The position numbers and the translations under genes were made by a program. From Macrostomum hystrix (lineage: Eukaryota; Platyhelminthes; Macrostomidae), in contig CATNEN010000034.1 in assembly GCA_950097015.1 (NCBI GenBank), forward strand, positions 5,033,501 through 5,097,500: a stretch of DNA of 64,000 nt, given 5' to 3'. Shown here one piece after another: positions 31,266 to 43,400 of the stretch (its first letter is position 1; the number at the start of each line of letters is the position of its first letter). The notes beneath the pieces were generated by a model. That model made no database searches, had not been told where the DNA came from, and worked only from the letters and a program-made list of their open reading frames with translations.

Positions 31266-34236
31266 CGCGTTTCGCACAACAGCAAGAACTAGAACTAGCA
31301 GCAAGAACTAGAATGGAGAATCGTAGCTAGAATTAAATCTAGAATCGAAGGGAGAGTCGCAGCTGGAATCGCAGCAAGAATTAGAAAGGAGAATCGTAGC
31401 CAGAATTAATTCTAGAATCGAAGGGAGAGTCGCAGCTGGAATCGCAGCAAGAATTAGAAAGGAGAATCGTAGCTAGAATTAAATCTAGAATCGAAGGGAG
31501 AGTCGCAGCTGGAATCGCAGCAAGTATTAGAAAGGAGAATCGTAGCTAGAATTAATTCTAGAATCGAAGGGAGAGTCGCAGCTGGAATCGCAGCAAGAAT
31601 TGGAAAGGAGAATCGTAGCTAGAATTAATTCTAGAATCGAAGGGAGAGTCGCAGCTGGAATCGCCGCAAGAACTAGAAAGGAGAATCGTAGCTAGAATTA
31701 ATTCTAGAATCGAAGGGAGAGTCGCAGCTGGAATCGCAGCAAGAATTAGAAAGGAGAATCGTAGCCAGAATTAATTCTAGAATCGAAGGGAGAGTCGCAG
31801 CTGGAATCGCAGCAAGAATTAGAAAGGAGAATCGTAGCTAGAATTAATTCTAGAATCGAAGGGAGAGTCGCAGCTGGAATCGCAGCAAGAACTAGAAAGG
31901 AGAATCCTAGCCAGAATTAAATCTAAAATCGAAGGGAGAGTCGCAGCTGGAATCGCAGCAAGAACTAGAAAGGAGAATCGTAGCTAGAATTAATTCTAGA
32001 ATCGAAGTGAGAGTCGCAGCAAGAATTGGAAAGGAGAATCGTAGCTAGAATTAAATCTAGAATCGAAGGGAGAGTCGCAGCTGGAATCGCAGCAAGTATT
32101 AGAAAGGAGAATCGTAGCTAGAATTAATTCTAGAATCGAAGGGAGAGTCGCAGCTGGAATCGCAGCAAGAATTATAAATAAGAATTGTAGCCAGAATTAA
32201 TTCTAGAATCGAAGGGAGAGTCGCAGCAAGAATTGGAAAGGAGAATCGTAGCTAGAATTAAATCTAGAATCGAAGTGAGAGTCGCAGCAAGAATTGGAAA
32301 GGAGAATCGTAGCTAGAATTAATTCTAGAATCGAAGGGAGAGTCGCAGCTGGAATCGCAGCAAGTATTAGAAAGGAGAATCGTAGCTAGAATTAATTCTA
32401 GAATCGAAGGGAGAGTCGCAGCTGGAATCGCAGCAAGAATTATAAATAAGAATCGTAGCCAGAATTTATTCTAGAATCGAAGGGAGAGTCGCAGCTGGAA
32501 TCGCAGCAAGAATTGGAAAGGAGAATCGTAGCTAGAATTAATTCTAGAATCGAAGGGAGAGTCGCAGCTGGAATCGCAGCAAGAATTGGAAAGGAGAATC
32601 GTAGCTAGAATTAAATCTAGAATCGAAGGGAGAGTCGCAGCTGGAATCGCCGCAATAATTGGAAAGGAGAATCGTAGCTAGAATTAATTCTAGAATCGAA
32701 GCGAGAGTCGCAGCTGGAATCACAGCAATAATTGGAAAGGAGAATCGTAGCTAGAATTAATTCTAGAATCGAAGGGAGAGTCGCAGCTGGAATCGCAGCA
32801 AGAATTGGAAAGGAGAATCGTAGCTAGAATTAATTCTAGAATCGAAGGGAGAGTCGCAGCTGGAATCGCCGCAAGAACTAGAAAGGAGAATCGTAGCTAG
32901 AATTAATTCTAGAATCGAAGGGAGAGTCGCAGCTGGAATCGCAGCAAGAATTAGAAAGGAGAATCGTAGCTAGAATTAAATCTAGAATCGAAGGGAGAGT
33001 CGCAGCTGGAATCGCAGCAAGAATTAGAAAGGAGAATCGTAGCTAGAATTAATTCTAGAATCGAAGGGAGAGTCGCAGCTGGAATCGCCGCAAGAACTAG
33101 AAAGGAGAATCGTAGCTAGAATTAATTCTAGAATCGAAGGGAGAGTCGCAGCTGGAATCGCAGCAAGAATTAGAAAGGAGAATCGTAGCTAGAATTAAAT
33201 CTAGAATCGAAGGGAGAGTCGCAGCTGGAATCGCAGCAAGAATTATAAATAAGAATCGTAGCCAGAATTAATTCTAGAATCGAAGGGAGAGTCGCAGCTG
33301 GAATCGCAGCAAGAATTATAAATAAGAATCGTAGCCAGAATTAATTCTAGAATCGAAGTGAGAGTCGCAGCAAGAATTGGAAAGGAGAATCGTAGCTAGA
33401 ATTAATTCTAGAATCGAAGGGAGAGTCGCAGCTGGAATCGCAGCAAGTATTAGAAAAGAGAATCGTAGCTAGAATTAATTCTAGAATCGAAGGGAGAGTC
33501 GCAGCTGGAATCGCAGCAAGAATTAGAAAGGAGAATCGTAGCTAGAATTAAATCTAGAATCGAAGGGAGAGTCGCAGCTGGAATCGCAGCAAGAATTATA
33601 AATAAGAATCGTGGCCAGAATTAATTCTAGAATCGAAGGGAGAGTCGCAGTAAGAATTATAAATAAGAATTGTAGCCAGAATTAATTCTAGAATCGAAGG
33701 GAGAGTCGCAGCTGGAATCGCAGCAAGAATTATAAATAAGAATCGTAGCCAGAATTAATTCTAGAATCGAAGGGAGAGTCGCAGCTGGAATCGCAGCAAG
33801 AATTATAAAGGAGAATTGTGGCTAGAATTTATTCTAGAATCGAAGGGAGAGTCGCAGCTGGAATCGCAGCAAGAATTATAAATGACAATCGTAGCCAGAA
33901 TTAATTCTAGAATCGAAGGGAGAGTCGCAGCTGGAATCGCAGCAAGAATTATAAATGACAATCGTAGCCAGAATTAATTCTAGAATCGAAGGGAGAGTCG
34001 CAGCTGGAATCGCAGCAAGAATTATAAATAAGAATCGTGGCCAGAATTAATTCTAGAATCGAAGGGAGAGTCGCAGCTGGAATCGCAGCAAGAATTATAA
34101 ATGACAATCGTAGCCAGAATTAATTCTAGAATCGAAGGGAGAGTCGCAGCTGGAATCGCAGCAAGAATTATAAATGACAATCGTAGCCAGAATTAATTCT
34201 AGAATCGAAGGGAGAGTCGCAGCAAGAATTGCAATC
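31266..34236. repeat. 73-bp tandem array (largest array in the window)
   Basis: About 41 copies of a 73-bp unit. Key elements in order: AGAATCGAAGGGAGAGTCGC, AGCTGGAATCGCAGCAAGAA, then a variable stretch (TTAGAAAGGAG / TTGGAAAGGAG / TTATAAATAAG / TTATAAATGAC), then AATCGTAGCTAGAATTAATTCT. The palindrome AGAATTAATTCT closes each unit. Short units lacking AGCTGGAATCGC (61 bp) occur at intervals. The four variable-stretch types cluster along the array, with TTATAAATGAC only near the 3' end, indicating local homogenisation. The unit is itself built from diverged GAATCGCAGC subrepeats. Confidence 0.97.
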
Positions 34237-34609
34237 AAGAATTTTGGCTATAGCAGGTGCCATAAATATATAATAATTAAGAACTAGTATTTTATACTAG
34301 TATTACTTATATATTTGCCTATATAAACAATTTTCTATCTCATCGTGCTTAGTTTGTTATCTCCTATCTCCATATGCATTCTTGCACCCATTTGATTAAT
34401 ATTGATTTCTATCGTTAAATTATAGTTGATTATTTTCGACCAAAAAATTCAATTTGTATTAATCCGCTTTACCGAATTTTGTATCGGAAAACACCCTTCA
34501 TCACTTATTTGCCGCTGACAACAAATTTGATTTACCTGTCCCTAATGCCATGAATTAATTTTATTCCTACACCGGCTGTGATTTCAGATGTTAGACTAAA
34601 CATCAGGTG
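34237..34609. other. Unique AT-rich spacer
   Basis: No gene or signal recognised between the 73-bp and 32-bp arrays. Confidence 0.45.
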
Positions 34610-36475
34610 GTAGTAACAGCTGATTCACTGAAGAATTGTTGTGAACAGCAGCTGATTCACTGAAGAATTGGTGTGAACAGCAGCTGATTCACTGAAGAAT
34701 TGGTGTGAACAGCAGCTGATTACCTGAAGAATTGGTGTGAACAGCAGCTGATTCACTGAAGAATTGTTGTGAACAGCAGCTGATTCACTGAAGAATTGTT
34801 GTGAACAGCAGCTGATTCACTGAAGAATTGTTGTGAACAGCAGCTGATTCACTGAAGAATTGGTGTGAACAGCAGCTGATTACATGAAGAATTGGTGTGA
34901 ACAGCAGCTGATTACATGAAGAATTGGTGTGAACAGCAGCTGATTACATGAAGAATTGGTGTGAACAGCAGCTGATTACATGAAGAATTGGTGTGAACAG
35001 CAGCTGATTCACTGAAGAATTGTTGTGAACAGCAGCTGATTCACTGAAGAATTGGTGTGAACAGGAGCTGATTACCTGAAGAATTGGTGTGAACAGCAGC
35101 TGATTACCTGAAGAATTGGTGTGAACAGCAGCTGATTCACTGAAGAATTGTTGTGAACAGCAGCTGATTCACTGAAGAATTGTTGTGAACAGCAGCTGAT
35201 TCACTGAAGAATTGTTGTGAACAGCAGCTGATTACATGAAGAATTGGTGTGAACAGCAGCTGATTACATGAAGAATTGTTGTGAACAGCAGCTGATTCAC
35301 TGAAGAATTGGTGTGAACAGCAGCTGATTACATGAAGAATTGGTGTGAACAGCAGCTGATTACATGAAGAATTGTTGTGAACAGCAGCTGATTACATGAA
35401 GAATTGGTGTGAACAGCAGCTGATTCACTGAAGAATTGTTGTGAACAGCAGCTGATTCACTGAAGAATTGTTGTGAACAGCAGCTGATTCACTGAAGAAT
35501 TGTTGTGAACAGCAGCTGATTCACTGAAGAATTGTTGTGAACAGCAGCTGATTCACTGAAGAATTGTTGTGAACAGCAGCTGATTACATGAAGAATTGGT
35601 GTGAACAGCAGCTGATTACAAGAAGAATTGGTGTGAACAGCAGCTGATTACATGAAGAATTGTTGTGAACAGCAGCTGATTACATGAAGAATTGGTGTGA
35701 ACAGCAGCTGATTACATGAAGAATTGGTGTGAACAGCAGCTGATTCACTGAAGAATTGTTGTGAACAGCAGCTGATTACATGAAGAATTGGTGTGAACAG
35801 CAGCTGATTACATGAAGAATTGGTGTGAACAGCAGCTGATTACATGAAGAATTGGTGTGAACAGCAGCTGATTACATGAAGAATTGTTGTGAACAGCAGC
35901 TGATTACATGAAGAATTGGTGTGAACAGCAGCTGATTACAAGAAGAATTGGTGTGAACAGCAGCTGATTACATGAAGAATTGGTGTGAACAGCAGCTGAT
36001 TACATGAAGAATTGTTGTGAACAGCAGCTGATTCACTGAAGAATTGTTGTGAACAGCAGCTGATTACATGAAGAATTGGTGTGAACAGCAGCTGATTACA
36101 TGAAGAATTGGTGTGAACAGCAGCTGATTACATGAAGAATTGGTGTGAACAGCAGCTGATTACATGAAGAATTGGTGTGAACAGCAGCTGATTACATGAA
36201 GAATTGGTGTGAACAGCAGCTGATTACATGAAGAATTGTTGTGAACAGCAGCTGATTACATGAAGAATTGTTGTGAACAGCAGCTGATTACATGAAGAAT
36301 TGTTGTGAACAGCAGCTGATTACATGAAGAATTGGTGTGAACAGCAGCTGATTACATGAAGAATTGGTGTGAACAGCAGCTGATTACATGAAGAATTGGT
36401 GTGAACAGCAGCTGATTACATGAAGAATTGGTGTGAACAGCAGCTGATTACATGAAGAATTGGTGTGAACAGCAG
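34610..36475. repeat. 32-bp tandem array with CAGCAGCTGATT core
   Basis: About 58 copies of a 32-bp unit, core GAACAGCAGCTGATTACATG followed by AAGAATTGGTGT. Two sites vary almost independently: TTCACTG versus TACATG(A) and TTGTTGT versus TTGGTGT. Each unit holds an E-box CAGCTG. The right part is nearly uniform for TACATG/TTGGTGT, while the left part is dominated by TTCACTG. Confidence 0.97.
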
Positions 36476-38564
36476 TTTCAGTGGCTAAAAGTACATACTT
36501 GGGTTCTACCCAAATTCAGAACGTCGCGTTTATAAGTTACTTATTGATTACTTTGCGTTTGCAGATAAATTCGTATTATAATATCGGTTTAACAATTGTA
36601 TACAAATACTTCAGCTTGTAATAATGTTTTACCTTATTAATGAAGTTTTCGTTAATTAAAGCTCAGTAAAATGTAAAATACTGTATTTATAAATTTAGTC
36701 ACGTTTTTTGTAAAGCGCAAAAATTATATGTATGCTTTTTTCTGTGGATTTTTGTTGAAATGTTTATGGATTTCTTATAGTTTTACTATTCGTTGCTTTC
36801 ATCGCTTATCAAATTTGTTGAATAATCTATAACAATCCAATGCCTGTAGTAATCTCTGCTTATTTTATTCAAGAATTTTGTGGTCTCTGTCTCTTGATGA
36901 AATTGAATAGCAAGAAATATATTCTAATAATTTTTGTGTAAATTATTTATTAATGAGCATAACTGAACTTCTACTGTCATTTGCTGTTGTTGAATTATTA
37001 TATTTCTACTTAGTAAGTAGGCAGTCGTGCATAGGAAAATAGTTTTTAACATTTGTGCTTTTACAATTAGTGCACAGATAGCTGGTTCTGTTTAGTGTTT
37101 GAGCGTGTTGGCTCAATGAGCACACAATGAGATCCAATAGCAACCTACACCACCCCCACCGCTTGTGAAACTGCCTTGCCAACAAACGTTTGGGGCTTGG
37201 ATCGACAACGTTTACTTAGTAAATGACAGTTTTTTAATAGTATTTTTAGCACTGCGTGTAGGCCTCTAAAGGCTTATTAGCCTAATAATGTCAGTAGTTG
37301 TTAGGTGCAATTATTATTTGGAGAAGGGCTGAGGGCAATGGTACATCATTTAGTGACAGTAGACCGGCAGCCAGCGAGGAGGCAATTCTGCCCATTCCAC
37401 TGACTCCTGAGCACACACGCACACAGATACTGTACGCAGGCATACACAGGTGTGTACATCTGCCCTGAACTTCTCATCGTCAGGTAGTGTACACTTGACT
37501 GTGCCTTGGAGATTGGCCCTCAATGGCGTAAATTGAAAATTGCACGACAAGCCCCCAAGCCTTCTCTCCGCGGCTGCGCCTTAAGTGAATGTGGCCTCGC
37601 TGCGGAATCGAGCTCAGTGACATTGGTGCGAGAGGCCGTTAGCCGCTCTGCCGACGACTCCATTCATGAAAAAAGGATGTTCAGTCCATGGACTGGAGAA
37701 GCCTACACACCCACCCAGATTTCTTCCCCAGATACTTCTTGGTGAACTTAATTATGGGGAATTTCTTACTATGTCTTGCTCAAGCTCAGAAAGATGTTTG
37801 TTCTTGAAAAGAGAGAGAAAGAGTTTCGAACTCCCGACCTCTCTGCCGAAATGTCCGAAGCTCTGACCACTTGGCTGCAAGCAAACTGTCTTTCTAATCA
37901 TAGAAGATGGGACGGAACATTCTCGCGAGTCCCTCGCCTGTCTCTCTCCGCTCTCGCCCCCGCATTTTCCAACAGGCAATGATAGTTGCTGCTAGACCAG
38001 CAAATATCGTCCATCGCCACTTTCTCCCCTAGCTGCCTCTCCCTCATCCTCTTATCTATCTTTGTTCGTCTGAGGGTTGGGCAGAGGGGATCTGGCGCTC
38101 AATTCTCCCCTCCCCTTCTCAACTCCTCTTTCCGGGCTGAGTTGGCATAGATTCCGACACGCCTACGCAGTTTTCTATTATTATATTTCTAGTCGAAGGT
38201 TGCCAACAGAACCGGTTCCGCGTGGGCCGGCTGTCTGCTGAGTGCCTGGCTGGCATAGCTAAACACCAATTCATGCGTACCATTTCGCATTGATTGCTTG
38301 GTTAATCAGTTGAATAGAGGGTTGTTGTTTGCTATTTGCTATTGGCATCGGTTGCTGGGAGCACCTAATCTCAGCTGCTCATCCCATTGTTATTCGTTGA
38401 TGTCGCTTTTTCCAGAATTAATTTTTTCTCTGTCAGTTTTTCAGTTCCCTCCCCCCCCAATTTTATTTTAGGGTACTAAATTGCTTTGACAATTGCGGAC
38501 ACACATGCAAATTACCCTCAACGATTTTCAGGATAACATACATTTTCACTGCTCTCGAGAGTTT
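36476..38564. other. Long spacer, AT-rich then GC-richer; no gene recognised
   Basis: 36.48-37.3 kb is AT-rich with no signal. From 37.35 kb the base composition rises in GC and includes the tRNA-like modules described separately. Small frames at 37350-37550, 37506-37982 and their reverse have no domain. A first exon of the downstream poly(A)-polymerase-like gene could lie here but I cannot point to it. Confidence 0.4.
37600..37885 (-). mobile_element. Two tRNA-like Pol III modules, possible SINE
   Basis: On the minus strand, AGCCAAGTGGTCAG (37876-37863, box A-like) is followed 31 nt later by GTTCGAAAC (37831-37823, box B). A second pair, TCGGCAGAGCGG (37654-37643) and GCTCGATTCC (37613-37604), lies about 220 bp further along. 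Spacing fits tRNA internal promoters, but neither folds into a full cloverleaf by eye (no matching anticodon or acceptor stems), so these are not functional tRNA genes. A tRNA-derived SINE, or two, is the simplest reading. The palindrome CAGTCCATGGACTG between them also occurs near 480. Confidence 0.4.
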
Positions 38565-39343
38565 TCTTATCCGTCACTCAGCTGTCCAGAGTGTTTTCCT
38601 CAGTCACTGAGCTGTCCAGAGTGTTTTCCTCAGTCACTCAGCTGTCCAGAGTGCCACCCTCAGTCACTCAGCTGTCCAGAGTGTTTTCCTCAGTCACTCA
38701 GCTGTCCAGAGTGCCACCCTCAGTCACTCAGCTGTCCAGAGTGTTTTCCTCAGTCACTCAGCTTTCCAGAGTGTTTTCCTCAGTCACTCAGCTGTCCAGA
38801 GTGTTATCCTCAGTCACTCAGCTGTCCAGAGTGTTATCCTCAGTCACTCAGCTGTCCAGAGTGCCACCCTCAGTCACTCAGCTGTCCAGAGTGCCACCCT
38901 CAGTCACTCAGCTGTCCAGAGTGCCACCCTCAGTCACTCAGCTGTCCAGAGTGTTTTCCTCAGTCACTCAGCTGTCCAGAGTGCCACCCTCAGTCACTCA
39001 GCTGTCCAGAGTGTTTTCCTCAGTCACTCAGCTGTCCAGAGTGTTTTCCTCAGTCACTCAGCTGTCCAGAGTGTTTTCCTCAGTCACTCAGCTGTCCAGA
39101 GTGTTATCCTCAGTCACTCAGCTGTCCAGAGTGTTATCCTCAGTCACTCAGCTGTCCAGAGTGCCACCCTCAGTCACTCAGCTGTCCAGAGTGCCACCCT
39201 CAGTCACTCAGCTGTCCAGAGTGCCACCCTCAGTCACTCAGCTGTCCAGAGTGTTATCCTCAGTCACTCAGCTGTCCAGAGTGTTATCCTCAGTCACTCA
39301 GCTGTCCAGAGTGCCACCCTCAGTCACTCAGCTGTCCAGAGTG
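38565..39343. repeat. 30-bp tandem array with higher-order order of three unit types
   Basis: About 26 copies of a 30-bp unit with invariant CAGTCACTCAGCTGTCCAGA followed by GTG and one of three 7-mers: TTTTCCT, CCACCCT or TTATCCT. The order (T-C-T-T-A-A-C-C-C) repeats, so a block of about nine to ten units was duplicated. The 30-bp length is divisible by three, giving long false frames of Cys/Pro/Glu-rich peptides. Confidence 0.96.
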
Positions 39344-39959
39344 CCCTCGAATTCCTATCATTACTATGTTAGCAATGGCTATCTTGTACTCTGTGTTCTG
39401 GCCTCTGTCTGCAAATTAAACCTAGGCAGCCAGACCCTTTAATCTTGATTTCCTAATCATTCCGCTACCTCCTCCCGTCAATGGGAAGGCTGAGTGTCCC
39501 ATTTTTCCCACTGTGCCCTTATCCTTCTATGTCATTCATTATTTTGCACTTTTTTGCAGCAAATATGCGTGGTATTTCCGCCGCTGGTCTAGCCGGGATG
39601 CACTTTTATTCGCTGCATGCGAGCCGTATTTCTCCAAGTGCACTTAAAATTAAAAAACTGGAAAATACGCCCTGCCTGTTAGCTATATAAATTTATTCTG
39701 TAGATCTGGCTAAATTCATGCAGGTGTTTTCCAATTTCCCTGTTAGCTTTTGATTTTAGCCGAACGAACCGATATGCATTCATTTAGTTCCTGAAGAGAC
39801 TCGCATGGGCAATCAAAGCTGTTTAGAAATTTATGTTTCGTCGTTAGTTTTTGCCATTTACTTTTTATTAGCTAAGAATATTGTTCATGTTTCTCTGATT
39901 AGGTCGAAAAGCTTGTTGTTTTCTCCGTTAAAGTATTTAAACGTACTAGACCTAGACTA
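39344..39959. other. Unique spacer upstream of the poly(A)-polymerase-like gene
   Basis: Contains a good 3' splice site (CACTTTTTTGCAG) at about 39547-39559 followed five bases later by an ATG (39565) with a 42-codon, Arg/Lys-containing frame. It looks like a possible presequence exon, but none of its GT donors gives the phase needed to join exon 40491, so I do not call it. Confidence 0.35.
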
Positions 39960-40375
39960 TCCAAGTCGAAAAAGCTTGCTGTTCTCTGATTGGTCAAGTA
40001 GAATAAGCTTGCTGTTCTCTGATTGGTCGAGTAGAATAAGCTTGCTGTTCTCTGATTGGTCGAGTAGAATAAGCTTGTTGTTCTCTGATTGGTCGAGTAG
40101 AATAAGCTTGTTGTTCTCTGATTGGTCGAGTAGAATAAGCTTGTTGTTCTCTGATTGGTCAAGTAGAATAAGCTTTTTGTTCTCTGATTGGTCAAGTAGA
40201 ATAAGCTTGTTGTTCTCTGATTGGTCGAGTAGAATAAGCTTGTTGTTCTCTGATTGGTCGAGTAGAATAAGCTTGTTGTTCTCTGATTGGTCGAGTAGAA
40301 TAAGCTTGTTCTCTGATTGGTCGAGTAGAATAAGCTTGTTGTTCTCTGATTGGTCGAGTAGAATAAGCAATCAAA
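39960..40375. repeat. 33-bp tandem array of CCAAT-box (NF-Y-like) units
   Basis: About 13 copies of a 33-bp unit, core TTCTCTGATTGGTCGAGTAG followed by AATAAGCTTGTTG. Each carries CTGATTGGTC, the reverse-strand NF-Y (CCAAT) consensus, at constant spacing. One unit has a 3-bp deletion. Diverged copies (CTCTGATTGGTCCAGTGG, CTCTGATTAGTCCAGTGA) continue to about 40457, just ahead of the exon at 40491. Confidence 0.95.
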
Positions 40376-40490
40376 GCTTTGCTCTGATTGGTCCAGTGGA
40401 TTAAGACTCCAGTGATTGATTCGGTAGAATACTATTTCTGTCCTCTGATTAGTCCAGTGAAACAAAAAAATTACCCTGATTTTCTCGCAG

Positions 40491-43400
40491 TCTAAAGCGC
40501 CTGCCGCATTGCGTGCCACAGCGGCTCGCTGCCTATTGGCTTCTGTTCGTCCAACCAATCAGATAGCGCCGGCTCTGCTCAATGCCACCGGCTGTCGGCC
40601 TCGCCGTCTCCGGCAAGCTGTGTACATTGCCCGCTCCGGCGGCGCCGGCGCTCTCCTAATGGAATTCGGGCACTGGTCGGAAGTGCGCGACTATCTGATT
40701 GGCTCCGGAGAGGCTAGCATGAGAGGCCGATTTTTCCTACCCTCTCCGTTGCTAGGAGACCCGGCCTGGGCGGAGTCGGCTACCGCCGGCTGCTTCTCCG
40801 GTCTGGGCACGCTTCGCCTAGCCGGCCTCCAACTGGCCGACAATCCTTTGGCCGGGTGTCGCAACCAATCAGACAGCTTGTCCGGCCAGGTCATGCGCCT
40901 CTGCCTGTCCGCTCTGCTGCCCGAGTGCGAGCTACTGGCTCGTCGCCTCTTTGCCGTCCAATGCGAACGAATTCTAGCCGCAGTCGGCTCGCCTTGCCGC
41001 GTGGCCATTGTCGGCGGCTCCAGGTGCGGCTTCGGTGTGCGCGGCAGTCCGCTGAACCTCGCGATACTGCCGCAACAGCTCGGGACTGCATCGCACTATA
41101 CAGACATGGCCGCTTTCAACACTAGAGAGCCTCGGTGAGATGATTGTGTGCGTCAAACTACTCATTTGTTTATACAGGTGTGCTCAGCCCCTGTTTAATT
41201 TGGAGTGGAAATCTGCGATTTATGAGAGCAGTATTGAAAATTTTCCTCTTTTACAAATACCCACTGCTTGCTGTCTGCGCGAACATTCCCATCTCTCATC
41301 TCTCTCTTCTCATCTCTCCCTCTCTCTTCTCATCTCTCCCTCTCTTCTCATCTCTCCCTCTCTTCTCATCTCTCCCTCTCTTCTCATCTCTCCCTCTCTT
41401 CTCATCTCTCCCTCTCTTCTTATCTCTCACTCTCTTCTCTTCTCATCTCTCCCTCTCTTCTCATCTCTCCCTCTCTTCTCATCTCTCCCTCTCTTCTCAT
41501 CTCTCCCTCTCTTCTCTTCTCATCTCTCCCTCTCTTCTCATCTCTCCCTCTCTTCTCATCTCTCCCTCTCTTCTCATCTCTCCCTCTCTTCTTATCTCTC
41601 ACTCTCTCTTCTCATCTCTCCCTCTCTTCTCATCTCTCCCTCTCTTCTCATCTCTCCCTCTCTTCTCATCTCTCCCTCTCTTCTTATCTCTCACTCTCTT
41701 CTCTTCTCATCTCTCCCTCTCTTCTCATCTCTCCCTCTCTTCTCATCTCTCCCTCTCTTCTCTTCTCATCTCTCCCTCTCTTCTCTTCTCATCTCTCCCT
41801 CTCTTCTCATCTCTCCCTCTCTTCTCATCTCTCCCTCTCTTCTCTTCTCATCTCTCCCTCTCTTCTCTTCTCATCTCTCCCTCTCTTCTCTTCTCATCTC
41901 TCCCTCTCTTCTCATCTCTCCCTCTCTTCTTATCTCTCCCTCTCTTCTCTTCTCATCTCTCCCTCTCTTCTCATCTCTCCCTCTCTTCTCATCTCTCCCT
42001 CTCTTCTCTTCTCATCTCTCCCTCTCTTCTCATCTCTCCCTCTCTTCTCATCTCTCCCTCTCTTCTCTTCTCATCTCTCCCTCTCTTCTCTTCTCATCTC
42101 TCCCTCTCTTCTCATCTCTCCCTCTCTTCTTATCTCTCCCTCTCTTCTCTTCTCATCTCTCCCTCTCTTCTCATCTCTCCCTCTCTTCTCATCTCTCCCT
42201 CTCTTCTCTTCTCATCTCTCCCTCTCTTCTCATCTCTCCCTCTCTTCTCATCTCTCCCTCTCTTCTCTTCTCATCTCTCCCTCTCTTCTCATCTCTCCCT
42301 CTCTTCTCATCTCTCCCTCTCTTCTCATCTCTCCCTCTCTTCTCTTCTCATCTCTCCCTCTCTTCTCTTCTCATCTCTCCCTCTCTTCTCATCTCTCCCT
42401 CTCTTCTCATCTCTCCCTCTCTTCTCATCTCTCCCTCTCTTCTCATCTCTCCCTCTCTTCTCATCTCTCCCTCTCTTCTCATCTCTCCCTCTCTTCTCTT
42501 CTCATCTCTCCCTCTCTTCTCTTCTCATCTCTCCCTCTCTTCTCATCTCTCCCTCTCTTCTCATCTCTCCCTCTCTTCTCTTCTCATCTCTCCCTCTCTT
42601 CTCATCTCTCCCTCTCTTCTCATCTCTCCCTCTCTTCTCTTCTCATCTCTCCCTCTCTTCTCATCTCTCCCTCTCTTCTCATCTCTCCCTCTCTTCTCAT
42701 CTCTCCCTCTCTTCTCATCTCTCCCTCTCTTCTCATCTCTCCCTCTCTTCTCTTCTCATCTCTCCCTCTCTTCTCTTCTCATCTCTCCCTCTCTTCTCAT
42801 CTCTCCCTCTCTTCTCATCTCTCCCTCTCTTCTCATCTCTCCCTCTCTTCTCATCTCTCCCTCTCTTCTCATCTCTCCCTCTCTTCTCATCTCTCCCTCT
42901 CTTCTCATCTCTCTCATTATCTTTCTCTTTCTCTCCCCGTCTCTCCCTCTTTTTCCATCCATCTCTCTTGTTTTTCCTTTGCCTCTCATGACGCCGACTT
43001 TCATGCCTAAGAAAAAGTGCGCAATAATTTGCGTCATCTAGCTCGCGGCTTCACAGTGCCCGACCTGCTACGAGCTATTTTGTTTTTGTGCAGTATCTTC
43101 CTTTCACGCCTATTTTTTCCTAATTGCTTTCCGGCCTTAAATCTGGTGCGGCGATTTCCTTAATCCGCTCTGGCTGTCTAGAATTGCTCTTTTCACTTCC
43201 CACACATCTACTAATCTATTTCTTTTTTATTTTTCACACGAATGGTCAAATAAGGAAAATATTTGTTCATTGATTCCCAAGTAATTTCCTACTTGCCTTC
43301 ATTACTACGTTCCCATTTTCCTCTGACCCAAAGATTCTGATCCCTCTGACCCAAGGATTCTGATCCCTCTGACCCAAGGATTCTGATCCCTTTGACCCAT

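Noticed and set aside
37812-37882. A functional tRNA gene on the minus strand.
   Set aside because: Box A and box B are present, but acceptor and anticodon stems do not pair, so it is treated as tRNA-derived repeat at most.
38493-39442. Cys-rich frame that looks like zinc-finger repeats (LSCPECHPQS).
   Set aside because: The regular CPEC spacing comes from a 30-bp DNA repeat that is open in two frames. Linkers lack zinc-finger logic and nucleotide identity between units is far higher than coding selection would give.
39565-39690. A possible first exon with mitochondrial presequence for the MTPAP-like gene (ATG after TTTTTTGCAG).
   Set aside because: None of the GT donors in the frame gives phase 0, which exon 40491 requires; no other exon was found to bridge them.
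41140-43041. Overlapping plus-strand open frames of 580-633 codons, Leu/Ser/Pro-rich.
   Set aside because: They are read-through of the stop-free TCTTCTCATCTCTCCC array within the MTPAP-like intron; three frames are open at once.
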